Shown here: piece by piece, positions 15,251 to 15,886 of the stretch
How positions within the stretch are numbered: the first letter of the stretch is position 1
Layout: each line of letters opens with the position of its first letter
Assembly (NCBI GenBank): GCA_946183175.1
Contig: CAMHBH010000045.1
Span: 1 to 15,886 of the forward strand
Length of the DNA stretch: 15,886 bases
DNA from: an uncultured Oscillibacter sp.
GTDB lineage: Bacteria > Bacillota > Clostridia > Oscillospirales > Oscillospiraceae
Direction of reading: 5' to 3'
Translations under genes and position numbers: made by a program
Notes under the pieces: model-generated
Seen by the model: the letters and a program-made list of their open reading frames with translations, nothing else
Databases searched by the model: none
Told to the model about the DNA's origin: nothing

Positions 15251-15712
15251 TCACGGTCGGAAAATGGGTTGCAGTTCGCGCAACGTGTCGGGGCCGTATA
15301 GGGGCACCCATCCGGGGAGGAGGGAGGCATCCTGTACGGCGTTGGTGAGGCGGGCGGCCCAGGTCTGGCGGAGCGTAAGCCCGGGGGCGGCGTAGGCGAA
15401 CCCCGCGCCGATTTGCGGGAAGGGCAAAGCGGCGCGCGGGAGTACGGCGACGGCCTCCGGCGTGTCGAGAAACTCCAATAACGCCTCGTGCCGTTCGGAG
15501 ACGGTCGCGGCGACGTTCGGGGGCATACAGGCCCGGATTTGGGCGTCAAAGCGCGGCGGCGCGGCGGCGAACAGCTCCGTTACGCCGCGTTCCGACAGCG
15601 CGCGGGCCATCCAGTAGAGCACGGGCCGCCCCTGTACCGTCTCCAGCGCAAGCGGCCTGACACCACCTGTCAGCACCGTGTCGGGCTCGAAAAACAAAAC
15701 CGCTCTCTGCAC
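15251..15712 (-). CDS. Degenerate NTP-transferase-like protein at the glmU position
   Basis: This 153-residue protein lies where Firmicutes normally have glmU, directly upstream of prs. Its first 75 residues follow the N-terminal pattern of nucleotidyltransferases: a hydrophobic strand (RAVLFF), then RPLALETVQGRPVLYWMARALSERGVTELFAAAP, close to the PKVLxxVAGRPMLEHV...GV segment of GlmU and related enzymes. The GxGTRM loop is missing (FFEPDTVLTGG instead) and the sugar-nucleotide Lys of the PK motif is Leu21. The left-handed beta-helix acetyltransferase half is absent. It therefore probably lacks uridylyltransferase activity. GTG 15712 is chosen because GGAGG lies seven bases upstream; the in-frame ATG 15745 overlaps the -10 element and cannot be on the transcript. 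The resemblance is by eye; a wholly unrelated fold is possible. Confidence 0.75.
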   Translation of the reverse strand: MQRAVLFFEPDTVLTGGVRPLALETVQGRPVLYWMARALSERGVTELFAAAPPRFDAQIRACMPPNVAATVSERHEALLEFLDTPEAVAVLPRAALPFPQIGAGFAYAAPGLTLRQTWAARLTNAVQDASLLPGWVPLYGPDTLRELQPIFRP

Positions 15713-15719
15713 GCGAACG

Positions 15720-15724
15720 CCTCC
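15720..15724 (-). promoter_or_regulatory. Ribosome-binding site fixing a GTG start
   Basis: GGAGG on the minus strand lies seven bases before GTG 15712. It falls inside the codons that would be read from ATG 15745, so it supports the GTG start. Confidence 0.65.
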
Positions 15725-15743
15725 CTCCCAGTCTCTTTCTTTC

Positions 15744-15749
15744 ATTATA
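15744..15749 (-). promoter_or_regulatory. Extended -10 promoter of the NTP-transferase-like gene
   Basis: TGTTATAAT on the minus strand is a perfect extended -10 (hexamer at 15744-15749). No good -35 is present (best CTGGAA). A-rich tracts on the minus strand near 15797-15817 could act as an upstream element. The expected start of transcription is near 15737. Confidence 0.65.
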
Positions 15750-15886
15750 ACAAATCTTCAGGGAAATTCCAGTACCCTGACGGAAAATTTCCGCGAAAAC
15801 TTTTCTTTTTTTTTGTGGGAGGCCACGGAAACGGGCCCCGCGTCGCGGGATGTCGGGAAAATATCGTCAAAAAAAGAAAATTTCTT
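15750..15886. other. AT-rich right-edge region without a supported gene
   Basis: This stretch is much richer in A and T than the rest. It holds a T-run (15809-15817), small palindromes such as CGGAAA-A-TTTCCG near 15780, TCAGGG/CCCTGA (15759-15780) and CCCGC-GAC-GCGGG near 15838. It probably contains the upstream control region of the neighbouring gene. No ORF here has a usable start signal or a recognisable product. Confidence 0.4.

Noticed and set aside
15758..15886. Minus-strand frame open from the right edge to a TGA, 42 codons
   Set aside because: It could be the tail of an upstream gene, but a second frame is open through the same AT-rich sequence, Phe codons are nearly all TTT, and the product looks like a translated A/T-tract. 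It would need sequence beyond the window.
15850..15886. Plus-strand ATG with an open Lys-rich frame running off the right edge
   Set aside because: Only 12 codons are visible, and the nearest purine-rich site (15819-15824) is too far upstream.

Overview
The window is GC-rich and gene-dense. It reads as the core chromosome of a high-GC Firmicute, most likely in the Clostridia (Oscillospirales-like). The reasons are AAGGAGG-type ribosome-binding sites, some near-consensus sigma-A promoters, a germination-type cortex amidase (cwlD) that points to endospore ancestry, and the order [glmU-position gene]-prs-pth-mfd, which matches the glmU-prs-pth-mfd block of Bacillus. I see no rRNA, tRNA, CRISPR array, insertion sequence or prophage gene.

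Left part (1-2626). A partial minus-strand gene with a repetitive Lys/Pro/Ala/Ser-rich N-terminus diverges from a plus-strand pair, cwlD and radA, joined by an ATGA stop/start overlap. Converging on radA from the right is a minus-strand group led by a consensus promoter: sbcD and sbcC (again ATGA-coupled) make the SbcCD double-strand nuclease, and a small four-cysteine protein follows, its 3' end overlapping radA.

Middle (6649-9831). Upstream of sbcD is a hairpin-rich gap, then a TGS-domain uridine kinase-like protein, then a stand-alone PTS EIIC-type membrane protein with a perfect consensus promoter. Each appears to have its own promoter.

Right part (9832-15886). The minus-strand genes are mfd (transcription-repair coupling), pth (peptidyl-tRNA hydrolase), prs (PRPP synthase) and, where glmU would be expected, a short protein that looks like an NTP-transferase N-terminal domain without its nucleotide-binding motif. 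RadA, SbcCD and Mfd make the window rich in DNA repair; Prs and the kinase-like protein belong to nucleotide metabolism.

The most unusual signal is not a gene. In a manual scan of all 15.9 kb I found no GATC, a single GCWGC, no GGCGCC and no CGGCCG, while other palindromes of the same composition (GCCGGC, CCGCGG, GGGCCC) occur. This looks like strong, multi-specificity restriction-site avoidance written into housekeeping genes. No restriction or methylase gene is in the window.
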